From Nisaea denitrificans DSM 18348 (GTDB lineage: Bacteria; Pseudomonadota; Alphaproteobacteria; Thalassobaculales; Thalassobaculaceae): DNA of 64,000 nucleotides. The translations under genes and the position numbers were made by a program. Shown here piece after piece: positions 52,391-60,642 of this stretch. Within the stretch, counting starts at the first letter, position 1. The number at the start of each line of letters is the position of its first letter. The stretch covers positions 1,488,001 through 1,552,000 of the forward strand of contig NZ_AUFM01000011.1 of assembly GCF_000426505.1 (NCBI RefSeq), read 5' to 3'. The notes below the pieces were generated by a model. The model was not told the DNA's origin. It was given only the letters and a program-made list of their open reading frames with translations, and did no database searches.

Positions 52391-52428
52391 AAAAAAGGCC
52401 TGCTGGCGAAAAGTCCGGCAGGCCTTGG
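52391..52428 (-). terminator. Strong Rho-independent terminator of the 101-residue gene
   Basis: AAGGCCTGC (52395-52403) and GCAGGCCTT (52418-52426) form a perfect 9-bp stem. Read on the minus strand it is followed by a run of six T. It stops the small gene at 52432-52737 and separates it from the exporter gene, so the two are not one simple operon. Confidence 0.8.
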
Positions 52429-52431
52429 GGA

Positions 52432-52737
52432 TCAATCCTCGGTAAATTTCGCCAGGTCGATATCACCGTGACGGAAAGGAACCCAGTATTTGGTTTCCGG
52501 ATTGTACTGCAGACCGTAGATATTGGTGCAGAACACCTTGGTCGGCGGGGTTACGCCCTCGCCTTCGGTCCTCGCGGCGTCAACCAGTTCAGCCGGCTTG
52601 AAGTAGGTTTCCCAGGCAGCCGACACGTCAGAGCGCTCTTGCTCGGAAAGATCATTCACCTGCATGGCGAGATCCCAAGTCTGCTCAAGGTCGTTCCAAA
52701 GGTCGTCGAGATACTTGCCCATCGATCGAAAATCCAC
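52432..52737 (-). CDS. Hypothetical 101-residue acidic protein
   Basis: I do not recognise this 101-residue protein. The first half is helical and acidic (GKYLDDLWNDLEQTWDLA, LSEQERSDVSAAWETY). The second half has aromatic strands (FCTNIYGLQYNPETKYWVPFRHGDIDL) and one Cys. No signal peptide, membrane segment or glycine-rich RTX repeat. It has its own strong terminator and stands alone between a type I exporter and a divergent sulfotransferase, so it is probably expressed on its own. A secreted substrate role is possible but unsupported. Confidence 0.6.
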   Translation of the reverse strand: MDFRSMGKYLDDLWNDLEQTWDLAMQVNDLSEQERSDVSAAWETYFKPAELVDAARTEGEGVTPPTKVFCTNIYGLQYNPETKYWVPFRHGDIDLAKFTED

Positions 52738-52885
52738 AATTTCGTGTGCGGTTTGGCCTATTGGCCTTATATCGGATCGCTTTCCACAGGTGAAGGCGTA
52801 ATTTACATCTTGGCTAAGAGCTTGGCCTTGCCCTATCTAGGCACATCCCAATCAACCGACAGCCCTTGAAGGGGCCGGAGCAAGT

Positions 52886-53704
52886 GTGCTCGACAAGATT
52901 ATCGACAGGTTTTTCGTTCGCCAGGACACGAGTGCGCCCCTGCTGATCGGCGCCACAGGCGGGTCCGGAACCCGGGCCCTGCATGGCGCACTGGCGGAGG
53001 CCGGCTTTTTCGTCGGCACCCGGCTCAATCATGCCGGCGACGCGATGGATTTCGAGCCTTTCCTGGACGAGATCATCAATCCGGTTCTGCGGGAAACCCG
53101 TTCTCTCGATTACGCGCTAGACCAGTTGTCCGGCGGAACACGCACGGCAGCTGAACGCGGTTTCAAGGCGGCCCTGAAGACATACACCGCCGAGTTGCCG
53201 CAAAAGGCCGGGCATTGGGGCTGGAAGAATCCCCGCAGCATGTACGTGCTGCCCATTATTGCCGCGGCCTGCCCGGGCATGAGCTTCCTGCATCTGGTGC
53301 GCGACGGGCGCGACATGGCGCTGAGCGACAACCAGAATCAGCCCAACAAACATTATGAAGCCCTGTTCGGCGAGGCCTATGGCGACGCCACTCCGGAATT
53401 TGCCATCAAGCTCTGGGCGCGCGCCAACAGCCAGGTAGCGGATTGGGGCGAGCGGGAACTCGGTAGCCGCTATATGCGCATCCGATTCGAAGACCTTTGT
53501 GCCGCGCCCGGAAAGGTTCTCGCCGGTGCCTTGATCAATGGCGGCATCGAGCCTGCCCTCGCCGGGCGCGTCGGCGCCGGAGCCGATTCGGTGATCCGGA
53601 CACCCTCTTCCGTCGGCCGATGGCGCAGCCTGCCGGAAGACGAAGCGCGTGCCCTGACAGAGAAGGCCACCGACGCATTGGAAAGATTCGGTTACCTATC
53701 CTGA
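52886..53704 (+). CDS. Sulfotransferase-family protein
   Basis: A 272-residue PAPS-dependent sulfotransferase-like protein. The 5'-phosphosulfate loop is LIGATGGSGTRALHGAL near the N-terminus and the 3'-phosphate site is LHLVRDGRDMALS. It starts with GTG at 52886. It likely sulfates a glycan or lipid, since the next gene is a sulfotransferase-glycosyltransferase fusion on the same strand. No membrane segment, so it would act in the cytoplasm. Acceptor unknown. Confidence 0.83.
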   Translation: MLDKIIDRFFVRQDTSAPLLIGATGGSGTRALHGALAEAGFFVGTRLNHAGDAMDFEPFLDEIINPVLRETRSLDYALDQLSGGTRTAAERGFKAALKTYTAELPQKAGHWGWKNPRSMYVLPIIAAACPGMSFLHLVRDGRDMALSDNQNQPNKHYEALFGEAYGDATPEFAIKLWARANSQVADWGERELGSRYMRIRFEDLCAAPGKVLAGALINGGIEPALAGRVGAGADSVIRTPSSVGRWRSLPEDEARALTEKATDALERFGYLS

Positions 53705-53827
53705 GCCGGACTGCCCTGTGTTGCGCCGGACCGGGCCGGGCAACATCGCCGAACCACACCGTTTATGATATCCAGACGACCGACCAAGCGAACCGCGAAC
53801 GAAGTTCACCCGACGAGTCCCAGATCC

Positions 53828-56800
53828 ATGGCATCCAAACCCAAGACCTCAAGCAAACCGACAGCAGTCGTTATTCTCGGCATGCACCGGAGCGGCACAT
53901 CCGCCCTGACCAGGGTCTGCAATATCCTCGGGGTCGACCTGAGCGACAATCTGCTGCCGCCGGCCGAAGGCAATAACGAGACCGGGTTCTGGGAGCATCT
54001 GGGCGCCGTCGTGACCAACGAGGAATTGCTGGTCGCGTTCGACATGTTCTGGGACGACCCGCGCGCCCTGCCGGACGGCTGGACGGAGACGGAGGCGGCG
54101 CAGGCCGCGCGCGAGAAGATCCTTGCCTTTCTGAATACCGATTTTGGCACGGCGCCGCTCTGGGGCATCAAGGACCCGCGCATGTGCCGGTTGATGCCGC
54201 TCTGGGATCCGGTCATCGAAGAGCTGGGCGCCGAACCCGCCTACATCATCATGCAGCGGCATCCGCTTGAGGTTGTCCGCTCCCTGCACCAGCGCGACGG
54301 CCTTTCGAACGGCCGCGGCATGGTCCTCTGGCTCCGGCATGTCATCGAGGCAGAGCGGGCGACCCGAGGCAAGCGCCGCGCCTTCGTCAGCTACGATGCC
54401 TTGATGCAGGACTGGCAGCCTGCGATCGAAGGCCTTGCCGAACAGCTCGGTCTGCCGCTCGACAAGGTGACCGACGAGTCCCGCGCCGAGATCGAGAAGT
54501 TCATCCGGCCCGGCCTGCGCCATTTCGCCTTTCACGATACCGAGCTTTACGGCTCCGCCACCCTCGCCCGCTGGACCGGCCGCGTCTTTGCCGCCTGCCG
54601 CGCGCTTGAGCAGAACCCGCAGGATGCTGCAGCCCTTGCCGATATCGACATGGTGGCGCGTGAGCTTGATCAGGCGGGCAGCTATTTCGACGACATCGTC
54701 GGCGAAGGCGCCCCGCGCGAGAAAAAGCAGCGCGAGGAAATCGTCGACCTGCACCGCAAGCTGGTCGAGCGGGAACACTGGGCGACGGAGCAGATCAGCC
54801 GTGTCGAGGAGCGGGAGACCAGGGTCAGGGAGCGGGACAGGATCATCCACTCGCTCATGGTTCAGCGCGCGGATCTGCATGACAGCTACAAGCAGGCACA
54901 ACACGATCTGAATATCGAGAACGCACGGATCCACCGCGAGCTGCGCTTCATTACCCAGACCTGGTCCTGGAAACTGACGCGCCCGCTCCGGGTGATCAAC
55001 CGCCTCGCCCTGCGCACGCTCGGCGCCATGCGGGTGCTGAAGCACGACATGCATATCGCCAGCACCGTGCACGCTGAGGCACTCGGCGATGACAAGTTCC
55101 GCTCCACCGAGCCCAATCCGCAGCTGATCCTTGGCTCACCCTGGCGTTTCCTGCCGGAAGGCTGGGCCGAAATATCGTATGAGATCGAGGCAAAGCGCGG
55201 CGCGTCCCCATTCCTCTTCGCGGATGCCGGCTACGGTTTCGAGGAAGCCTACAGGTTCCGCCTGCCGCCGACCCGGGGCGGGGTCGGCAAGGCCGTCGTC
55301 CGCCTTCCGAAAGGCGTCTTCCAGCTTCGCTTCGACCCGGTGCATTTCGTTGGCAGTTTCGAGGTCAAGCATATCCGGATCCGCGAGGTCAGCCGCACGC
55401 TGCTGACCCTGCGCACGCTCTGGAGCCGGATCCGCGAAATTATCGACCACAAGGACGCCAGAAAAAGAGTCGGCAAACGGCTCTTCGATCTCGTGGTGAA
55501 ACGGGACGTGAAGGGCTTCTTCGAAGGCGTGGCCCGCCTCGGCCCCGACCCGATCAGCAGCTACACGCGCTGGTTCGAGCTTTACGGCACACTGACGGCA
55601 GACGACCGCGCCGCGATCAACAGACATATCGGCACGATGAAGAAGAAGCCGCTCTTCTCCGTGGTCATGCCGACCTACAACACGCCAACTCAGTACCTGA
55701 GCAAGGCAATCGCGTCCGTGCAGAACCAGCTATACCCCGAATGGGAGCTCTGTATTGCCGACGACGCCTCCACGTCGCAGGAAACGAAGGACCTGCTCCG
55801 ACGCTTCGCCAACGAGGACGACCGCATCAAAGTCGTCTTCCGCGAGGAGAACGGGCATATCTCGGCGGCGTCCAACAGCGCGCTCGAGATCGCCACGGGT
55901 GATTATATCGCCCTGCTCGATCACGATGACGAGCTGACGCCCCACGCCCTTTACATGATGGCGGTCGAGGTTCGGGATCATCCCGATGCTGACATTATCT
56001 ATTCGGACGAAGACAAGATCGACGAGAGCGGCGATCACTACGCCCCCTATTTCAAGACCGACTGGGCGCCGGACATGTTCCTCGGCCAGAACCTGATCAA
56101 TCATCTCGGCATCTACCGCCGAGCGCTGGTCGAGAAGGTCGGCGGCTTCCGTCTCGGCTACGAGGGCAGCCAGGATTACGATCTCGCGTTGCGTGTTATC
56201 GAGCAGACCAAACCGGAAAACATCCGGCACGTCCCGCATATCCTCTATCACTGGCGCGCGGCCGAAGGCTCCACCGCGCTCGCCGAGGAGGAGAAGGACT
56301 ATACCGGGGACGCGGCGATACGGGCCATTCAGGATCATCTCGACCGCTCGAAGATCAAGGGCAAGGTGGTTCAGGGCCGGGATGTCTACAGCCAGCGGGT
56401 GATCTATGAACTCCCCGAAACGCTGCCGCTGGTGAGCCTGATCATCCCGACCAGAAACCGGGCCGAGATCCTGAAAGGCGCCGTCGACGGTATTCGGGAA
56501 AAGAACAACTATCCGAACTGGGAAATCATCATTGTCGACAATGGCAGCGATGAAGAAGAAACACTCGAGTATCTGCGCACCCTGGAAGAGGACGCGCGAA
56601 TCCGGGTGCACCGGGATGACGGGGAGTTCAACTATTCCCGCCTCAACAACGATGCAGCACGCCTTGCCAAAGGCGAGATCATCGGCCTGATCAATAACGA
56701 CATTGCGCCGATCAACGAAGACTGGCTGTCGGAGATGGTGCGTCAGGTCACGCAGCCGGGCGTCGGCGCGGTCGGTGCCAAGCTCTATTACGAGAACGAT

Positions 56801-57301
56801 ACGCTGCAGCATGGCGGCGTGATCGTCGGGCTTGGCGGTGTTGCCGGCCATTTCGACAAGCGCCTGCCCCGGGATAGCCGTGGCTTTTTCGGCCGCGCCA
56901 TGCTGGTACAGAACTTCTCCGCCGTGACCGCCGCCTGCCTGCTCGCACCGAAGAAGGTCTTCGAAGAGGTTCAGGGCCTCGACGAGCAGAACCTGGCGGT
57001 TGCCTTCAACGATGTCGATTTCTGCCTGAAGATCCGCGAGGCCGGCTATCGCATCATCTGGACGCCCTATGCCGAGCTGTACCACTACGAGTCCATCAGC
57101 CGCGGCGAGGATACCGACCCGGACAAGCGGGCCCGCTTCAACGCGGAGTCCGAATATATGCAGGAGCGATGGGCCAAGGTCTGCGAGCACGACCCGTTCT
57201 ACAATCCGAACCTCACCCTCGACTTCGAACAACCCTCACCGGCAGACCCGCCACGCGCCCTGCGCCCGTGGAACGACTATATCGAGCTGGAAGACGACTG
57301 A
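53828..57301 (+). CDS. Giant sulfotransferase-GT2-GT2 fusion protein
   Basis: A 1157-residue multidomain protein. Residues about 12-290 are a sulfotransferase-like domain (VVILGMHRSGTSALTRV; MQRHPLEVVRS near 141). About 296-375 is a coiled coil, and 376-600 a linker of unknown fold. About 605-850 is a GT2 domain (SVVMPTYNTP, LLDHDDELTPH). About 865-1145 is a second GT2 domain (SLIIPTRNRAE, LINNDIAPIN, FNDVDFCLKIREAGY). The start ATG at 53828 is inferred; the frame opens at 53765. It probably assembles and sulfates a surface polysaccharide. Single-polypeptide fusions of this kind are uncommon. Confidence 0.87.
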   Translation: MASKPKTSSKPTAVVILGMHRSGTSALTRVCNILGVDLSDNLLPPAEGNNETGFWEHLGAVVTNEELLVAFDMFWDDPRALPDGWTETEAAQAAREKILAFLNTDFGTAPLWGIKDPRMCRLMPLWDPVIEELGAEPAYIIMQRHPLEVVRSLHQRDGLSNGRGMVLWLRHVIEAERATRGKRRAFVSYDALMQDWQPAIEGLAEQLGLPLDKVTDESRAEIEKFIRPGLRHFAFHDTELYGSATLARWTGRVFAACRALEQNPQDAAALADIDMVARELDQAGSYFDDIVGEGAPREKKQREEIVDLHRKLVEREHWATEQISRVEERETRVRERDRIIHSLMVQRADLHDSYKQAQHDLNIENARIHRELRFITQTWSWKLTRPLRVINRLALRTLGAMRVLKHDMHIASTVHAEALGDDKFRSTEPNPQLILGSPWRFLPEGWAEISYEIEAKRGASPFLFADAGYGFEEAYRFRLPPTRGGVGKAVVRLPKGVFQLRFDPVHFVGSFEVKHIRIREVSRTLLTLRTLWSRIREIIDHKDARKRVGKRLFDLVVKRDVKGFFEGVARLGPDPISSYTRWFELYGTLTADDRAAINRHIGTMKKKPLFSVVMPTYNTPTQYLSKAIASVQNQLYPEWELCIADDASTSQETKDLLRRFANEDDRIKVVFREENGHISAASNSALEIATGDYIALLDHDDELTPHALYMMAVEVRDHPDADIIYSDEDKIDESGDHYAPYFKTDWAPDMFLGQNLINHLGIYRRALVEKVGGFRLGYEGSQDYDLALRVIEQTKPENIRHVPHILYHWRAAEGSTALAEEEKDYTGDAAIRAIQDHLDRSKIKGKVVQGRDVYSQRVIYELPETLPLVSLIIPTRNRAEILKGAVDGIREKNNYPNWEIIIVDNGSDEEETLEYLRTLEEDARIRVHRDDGEFNYSRLNNDAARLAKGEIIGLINNDIAPINEDWLSEMVRQVTQPGVGAVGAKLYYENDTLQHGGVIVGLGGVAGHFDKRLPRDSRGFFGRAMLVQNFSAVTAACLLAPKKVFEEVQGLDEQNLAVAFNDVDFCLKIREAGYRIIWTPYAELYHYESISRGEDTDPDKRARFNAESEYMQERWAKVCEHDPFYNPNLTLDFEQPSPADPPRALRPWNDYIELEDD

Positions 57302-57497
57302 ACGGTAAGGCGCCTTTTAGAGCTGCGACGTAGCAGGGCGCTGACGGGTCGAGAGAAGATGCTGACTTGCGCCAAGGACGGCTAGAAGGGTACATGCGGC
57401 CGCTCTTGGTTTTTCAGCTGACCTAGAACCGGGACAACAGAGCCCCACGACGCAACGCGTTAGTCGTGTGTTCTTTTAATCCCAATCTTGAAAAACC

Positions 57498-57585
57498 CGT
57501 CATCCCGGCCGGAGAGCCGGGATCCATAAATTCGTAGAGCGGCGTTCGCCTTCCCATGGATCCCGGATCGGGGTTCGGAATGACG
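57498..57585. repeat. Dispersed palindromic intergenic repeat
   Basis: Arms of about 30 bases (57498-57527 and 57556-57585) begin with CGTCATCCCGGC and end with GGTTCGGAATGACG, forming an imperfect inverted repeat with a 28-base spacer. Palindromes with this CGTCAT...ATGACG outline and CGGGATCCA core recur between genes in many alphaproteobacteria. It is probably a non-autonomous repeat element. Confidence 0.65.
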
Positions 57586-57599
57586 ATTGGGGAATTAGG

Positions 57600-57615
57600 G
57601 TGTGTCCCCTTAATT
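57600..57615. repeat. GTGTGTCCCCTTAATT element, copy A
   Basis: A 16-base element repeated in identical orientation at 58357-58372. Its reverse complement core (ATTAAGGGGACACAC) occurs twice at 58263-58300. The motif is known to border Y1-type REP-associated transposase genes in proteobacteria. Confidence 0.65.
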
Positions 57616-57650
57616 CGCGATTACCGTCATAACTCTCTTAAAGTTTGATC

Positions 57651-57682
57651 ATCCCTTAATTGCGTACCCGCAATTAGGGGAT
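57651..57682 (-). terminator. Hairpin downstream of the lipoprotein gene
   Basis: ATCCCTTAATTGCG (57651-57664) and CGCAATTAGGGGAT (57669-57682) pair over 14 bases with one mismatch and a 4-base loop, nine bases after the lipoprotein stop on the minus strand. No T-run follows, so termination would be weak. Confidence 0.4.
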
Positions 57683-57690
57683 CGACAGAT

Positions 57691-58161
57691 CTACCAGCGC
57701 TGAGCGTATCCACGTCCAGAATCATAGTCCTCATCCTGTGCGACGCGCTTCCTGCGAATCTCATAATACGCTTCGATCTCAGCACTCCGTTCAGCATATT
57801 TCTGCTCCAGACCGCAATTGGACGAATATACTGTCTGTTCGAGTGCCTTGAATTCCCCCTTGCGTAGCGCAAGTTCGGCTTCTTCGCCGTTGTCTCCCGC
57901 CGCGGCAACTGCCAGAGGCACGAAAAACATGATTGCCATCCCCGTGACCAACGCATCTTTCGATGCCTCTGCATCCTGAGCCTTGCTTGCAACCATCAAG
58001 TTGTCTGCTGAACGGGTCACCTCAAACTCAAGCTGCTGGCAATTGAGGCCTGAATATTTTTCGGCATCAACCTTGGCGGCCTCAACAGTTTGTGAACCGG
58101 ATGCACAGCCAGACAGAGACAGCGCCGCAACGGTTACGGCCGCAACCGAAAATTTTCTCAT
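57691..58161 (-). CDS. Hypothetical lipoprotein with NCQQL motif
   Basis: A 156-residue lipoprotein. The signal peptide ends in a lipobox (LSLSGC, Cys about 19). The mature protein has YSGLNCQQLEFEV, a short hydrophobic stretch (MAIMFFVPLAVAAAG), and a charged helical tail. The NCxQL-type start after the lipobox recurs in small proteobacterial lipoproteins of unknown role. I chose the ATG at 58161; the frame extends to 58200. It is bracketed by inverted GGGGACACAC elements, which suggests it moved in with them. Confidence 0.65.
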   Translation of the reverse strand: MRKFSVAAVTVAALSLSGCASGSQTVEAAKVDAEKYSGLNCQQLEFEVTRSADNLMVASKAQDAEASKDALVTGMAIMFFVPLAVAAAGDNGEEAELALRKGEFKALEQTVYSSNCGLEQKYAERSAEIEAYYEIRRKRVAQDEDYDSGRGYAQRW

Positions 58162-58259
58162 GAATTGATTCCCATTTGAATACGCTACTACGAATAGCAT
58201 TATTTCTATGGGGTTCCAGATTCAACTATATTTATTAACAATCATTAATATTAAGGAAC

Positions 58260-58305
58260 AATATTAAGGGGACACACGACTTAATATTAAGGGGACACAC
58301 GACTT
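58260..58305. repeat. Two perfect tandem 23-bp repeats carrying GGGGACACACGACTT
   Basis: Two identical 23-base units lie head to tail (58260-58282 and 58283-58305). Each holds AATATTAAGGGGACACAC, the inverse of the elements at 57600 and 58357. Together the four copies frame the lipoprotein gene and its upstream region as inverted repeats. Confidence 0.75.
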
Positions 58306-58356
58306 AATTCCGCCCCCCGCCTCACGACACCAGCATGGCACGTTCGGAAAAAAGGT

Positions 58357-58372
58357 GTGTGTCCCCTTAATT
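58357..58372. repeat. GTGTGTCCCCTTAATT element, copy D
   Basis: Identical to the element at 57600-57615 and in the same orientation. It overlaps the last codons and stop of the AT-rich membrane gene, so that gene's end lies within the repeat. Confidence 0.65.
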
Positions 58373-58786
58373 CCCACGTATTTCCCTCATCCGCAACCTT
58401 TCTCGCCTCACTTTCTTGATTCGAAAAAAACTATAAAAAACAAAAAGCATCAACCCAAAAGCATTTATTATGAATAAATAAATATTACTTCTCAATATTG
58501 AGATAATAAATATTTGAAAATAGAAAATTAAAAACACAACTATAACTCCAGCTACATAGAAATAACTATTTAATATACTGTATTTTCTATTTTGTAGTGC
58601 ATATCTGTACAATATTAAAATATTCGAAATCGCCAACACATTTAAATAAATCCACGGATCCGATACTTTTCCAACAAACAACACAATAGACACAAATTGA
58701 ATAAAAATAGATCCCACAATCGAAAACCAGATTTTAAAATCTGATCCCGTGCTTGAATAAAAATTCGGGGAGTAATTCACGTTCAA
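58367..58786 (-). CDS. AT-rich hypothetical four-helix membrane protein
   Basis: A 139-residue protein with four hydrophobic segments (about 20-40, 45-62, 72-97 and 102-121) and a basic C-terminal tail (KKVRRERLRMREIRG). Its base composition is far more AT-rich than any neighbour and it uses many Ile, Phe, Tyr and Asn codons ending in A or T, a sign of recent transfer. Start codons are poor (TTG at 58786, GTG at 58780), so the exact start is open. I recognise no family. A repeat element overlaps its 3' end. Confidence 0.55.
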   Translation of the reverse strand: MNVNYSPNFYSSTGSDFKIWFSIVGSIFIQFVSIVLFVGKVSDPWIYLNVLAISNILILYRYALQNRKYSILNSYFYVAGVIVVFLIFYFQIFIISILRSNIYLFIINAFGLMLFVFYSFFRIKKVRRERLRMREIRGN

Positions 58787-58994
58787 TTTACTAAGTTTCC
58801 AATTTCCTATTGATCATCGTTCTCGCATCCCTTCACTCGCATAGCACAAGACCGGCTGCAGCACTTATTCCAGCACCCGCCTTTCCCCCGTCAACAAGTC
58901 CGCCGTTGCAGACAGCCACGGCACCAGACGGACGTCATCGCTGTTCACCTGCAGTTGAACGCGGACCGTTGCGATCTATGAACGAAGGCGCGGC

Positions 58995-59648
58995 CTAACG
59001 CCCTTCCCGCAGCAGCTTGACGAAATCCGTCAGCCCGAGCCGCCGGTCGCGCTTCAGGCGCTCGGCGGTGAGGATGGCGCGCACTGCCTCGACGCTCTCG
59101 TCGAGATCGCGATTGACGATGATGTAATCGTATTCGCGGTAATGGCTGATTTCGTCCGCTGCCTTTGACATGCGCTGGGCGACGACCTCGGCGCTGTCCT
59201 GCGCCCGGCCCATAAGGCGGCGCTCCAGCTCCTGGGTCGAGGGCGGCAGGATGAAGACGCTGACCAGATCCTCGCGGGCCGCATCTGCGACCTGCTGGGT
59301 GCCCTGCCAGTCGATATCGAACAGCACGTCCTTGCCGCCACTCAGGACATCGTCCACCGGGCCGCGCGGGGTGCCGTAGTAATTGTCGAAGACCTTGGCA
59401 TATTCCAGGAACTCGCCGCGGTTAATCATCAGCTGGAAGTCGGTCTGGTCGATGAAGTGGTAATCAACGCCATCGACCTCCCCCGGCCGCCGGGGCCGGG
59501 TGGTCGCCGAGACGGACATGGTCAACTCGTCCTCGGTCTCCAGAAGGCGGCGGGAGATTGAGGTCTTGCCGGCACCAGACGGGGAAGACAGCACCAGCAT
59601 CAGGCCGCGGCGCTGCACATCGGGGTAAAACTCGTCGGACATGCTCAT
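58995..59648 (-). CDS. gmk: Guanylate kinase
   Basis: A 217-residue guanylate kinase that makes GDP from GMP and ATP. The P-loop is LSSPSGAGKTSISRRL, the GMP-binding part is TTRPRRPGEVDGVDYHFI with EFLEYAKVFDNYYGTP, and DIDWQGTQQV follows. Full family length. The gene starts four bases inside the yicC stop region (59645-59648 overlap), so the two are coupled, as in many alphaproteobacteria. Confidence 0.97.
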   Translation of the reverse strand: MSMSDEFYPDVQRRGLMLVLSSPSGAGKTSISRRLLETEDELTMSVSATTRPRRPGEVDGVDYHFIDQTDFQLMINRGEFLEYAKVFDNYYGTPRGPVDDVLSGGKDVLFDIDWQGTQQVADAAREDLVSVFILPPSTQELERRLMGRAQDSAEVVAQRMSKAADEISHYREYDYIIVNRDLDESVEAVRAILTAERLKRDRRLGLTDFVKLLREGR

Positions 59649-60544
59649 TCGACGTTCTGAACCTGCTCGCGGAACTGCTCGACCGTCGATTTCAGCTCAA
59701 GGCCGATATTGGTGAGCGCAAGGGATGCCGCCTTCGAGCAGATCGTGTTGCTCTCCCGGTTAAGCTCCTGACAGATGAAATCGAGCTTCCGGCCGATCAC
59801 CCCGCCGGCTGTGACGAGATCCCGGCAGGCCGCGACATGGGCGTCCAGACGGTCGACTTCCTCGCGGATGTCAGCCTTGGTCGCCAGCAGGGCCAGCTCC
59901 TGTCCCAGACGCTCCTCGGAGACCGGTGGGGACTGTTCCAGGATCTCGGCAATCTGCTGCTTCATCCGCTCCCGCTGCTGGCCCGGCTGCAGGTCCGCCG
60001 TATCCTTGGCGACCCTGGAGAGCCCGGCGAGCGTGTCGAGATGGGTCGTCAGCATGGCGGCAAGATGGACGCCCTCCTCACCGCGCATTTCGGAGAGGGG
60101 TTTCAGCGCCTGTTCCAGTCCGGTCAGAAGCGCGGCGATGAGAGCTTCTTTCGCGGCCGCATCCTGCGCCGGCTCTTCCTCCGTCTCCAGAATACCGCGT
60201 ACGGACAGCAGGCTGTCGAGACGCGGCGGCGACGGGTAGATCTTGCCCTCGGCTTCCAGCGTGGTCTGAAGCTCAAGGATCTGCTCGATCAGCTCGCGGT
60301 TCACCGTCAGCGCCTTGGAGGTTGTCTGGCGGGAGAGCATCAGGGAGACGGAAAGCGATCCCCGGCCGAGCTTGCTGCCGATCAGCTTGCGGGCCGGGAT
60401 CTCCAGCGCATCGAAGCCGCCGGGCAGGCGGAAGCGGATATCGAGGCCCTTGCCGTTGACCGATTTGACCTCCCAGCTCCACTGCCATTGCGCGGCGCCG
60501 TCTCCAGCGTCATGGGTTCCCTCGACACGGGCGTAACCCGTCAT
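59645..60544 (-). CDS. YicC-family endoribonuclease-like protein
   Basis: A 299-residue YicC/YloC-family protein, related to stress-linked endoribonucleases. MTGYARVEG at the start and VKSVNGKGLDIRFRLP are the N-terminal signature; DIREEVDRLDAHVAACRDLV and GRKLDFICQELNREANT-like GRKLDFICQELNRESNT form the C-terminal one. I used the ATG at 60544; GTG codons at 60556 and 60568 could extend it by 4-8 residues, as in E. coli, where short residues precede SMT. Coupled to gmk by a 4-base overlap. Confidence 0.92.
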   Translation of the reverse strand: MTGYARVEGTHDAGDGAAQWQWSWEVKSVNGKGLDIRFRLPGGFDALEIPARKLIGSKLGRGSLSVSLMLSRQTTSKALTVNRELIEQILELQTTLEAEGKIYPSPPRLDSLLSVRGILETEEEPAQDAAAKEALIAALLTGLEQALKPLSEMRGEEGVHLAAMLTTHLDTLAGLSRVAKDTADLQPGQQRERMKQQIAEILEQSPPVSEERLGQELALLATKADIREEVDRLDAHVAACRDLVTAGGVIGRKLDFICQELNRESNTICSKAASLALTNIGLELKSTVEQFREQVQNVE

Positions 60545-60642
60545 GCTGTTGATCGCCACTCGCACCACCAGATCTTTGCTATAGGTTCAGGGGGCGCACT
60601 ATATCCGCGCCCCGTTACGGCAACAAGACGCGGAGCAGCCAG

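Larger units (their letters stand above)
57302..57690. other. Gene-free repeat-bearing interval
   Basis: This 389-base interval after the fusion gene has no credible coding frame. It contains a long imperfect palindrome (57498-57585), one GTGTGTCCCCTTAATT element (57600-57615) and a hairpin with one mismatch (57651-57682). It looks like the edge of a small inserted segment. Confidence 0.6.

Noticed and set aside
55730-57232. 500-codon minus-strand frame inside the fusion gene
   Set aside because: Antisense to two intact GT2 domains; no recognisable motif.
57302-57690. Small coding frames in the repeat-bearing interval
   Set aside because: Frames are short, lack ribosome sites and cross palindromic repeats.
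58260-58305. Possible CRISPR array
   Set aside because: Only two units in direct tandem without spacers and no cas genes; explained as repeat elements.
58787-58994. Possible plus-strand small gene before gmk
   Set aside because: The only frame (from 58810) is low-complexity, has no ribosome site and no recognisable motif; I see nothing else in this interval.
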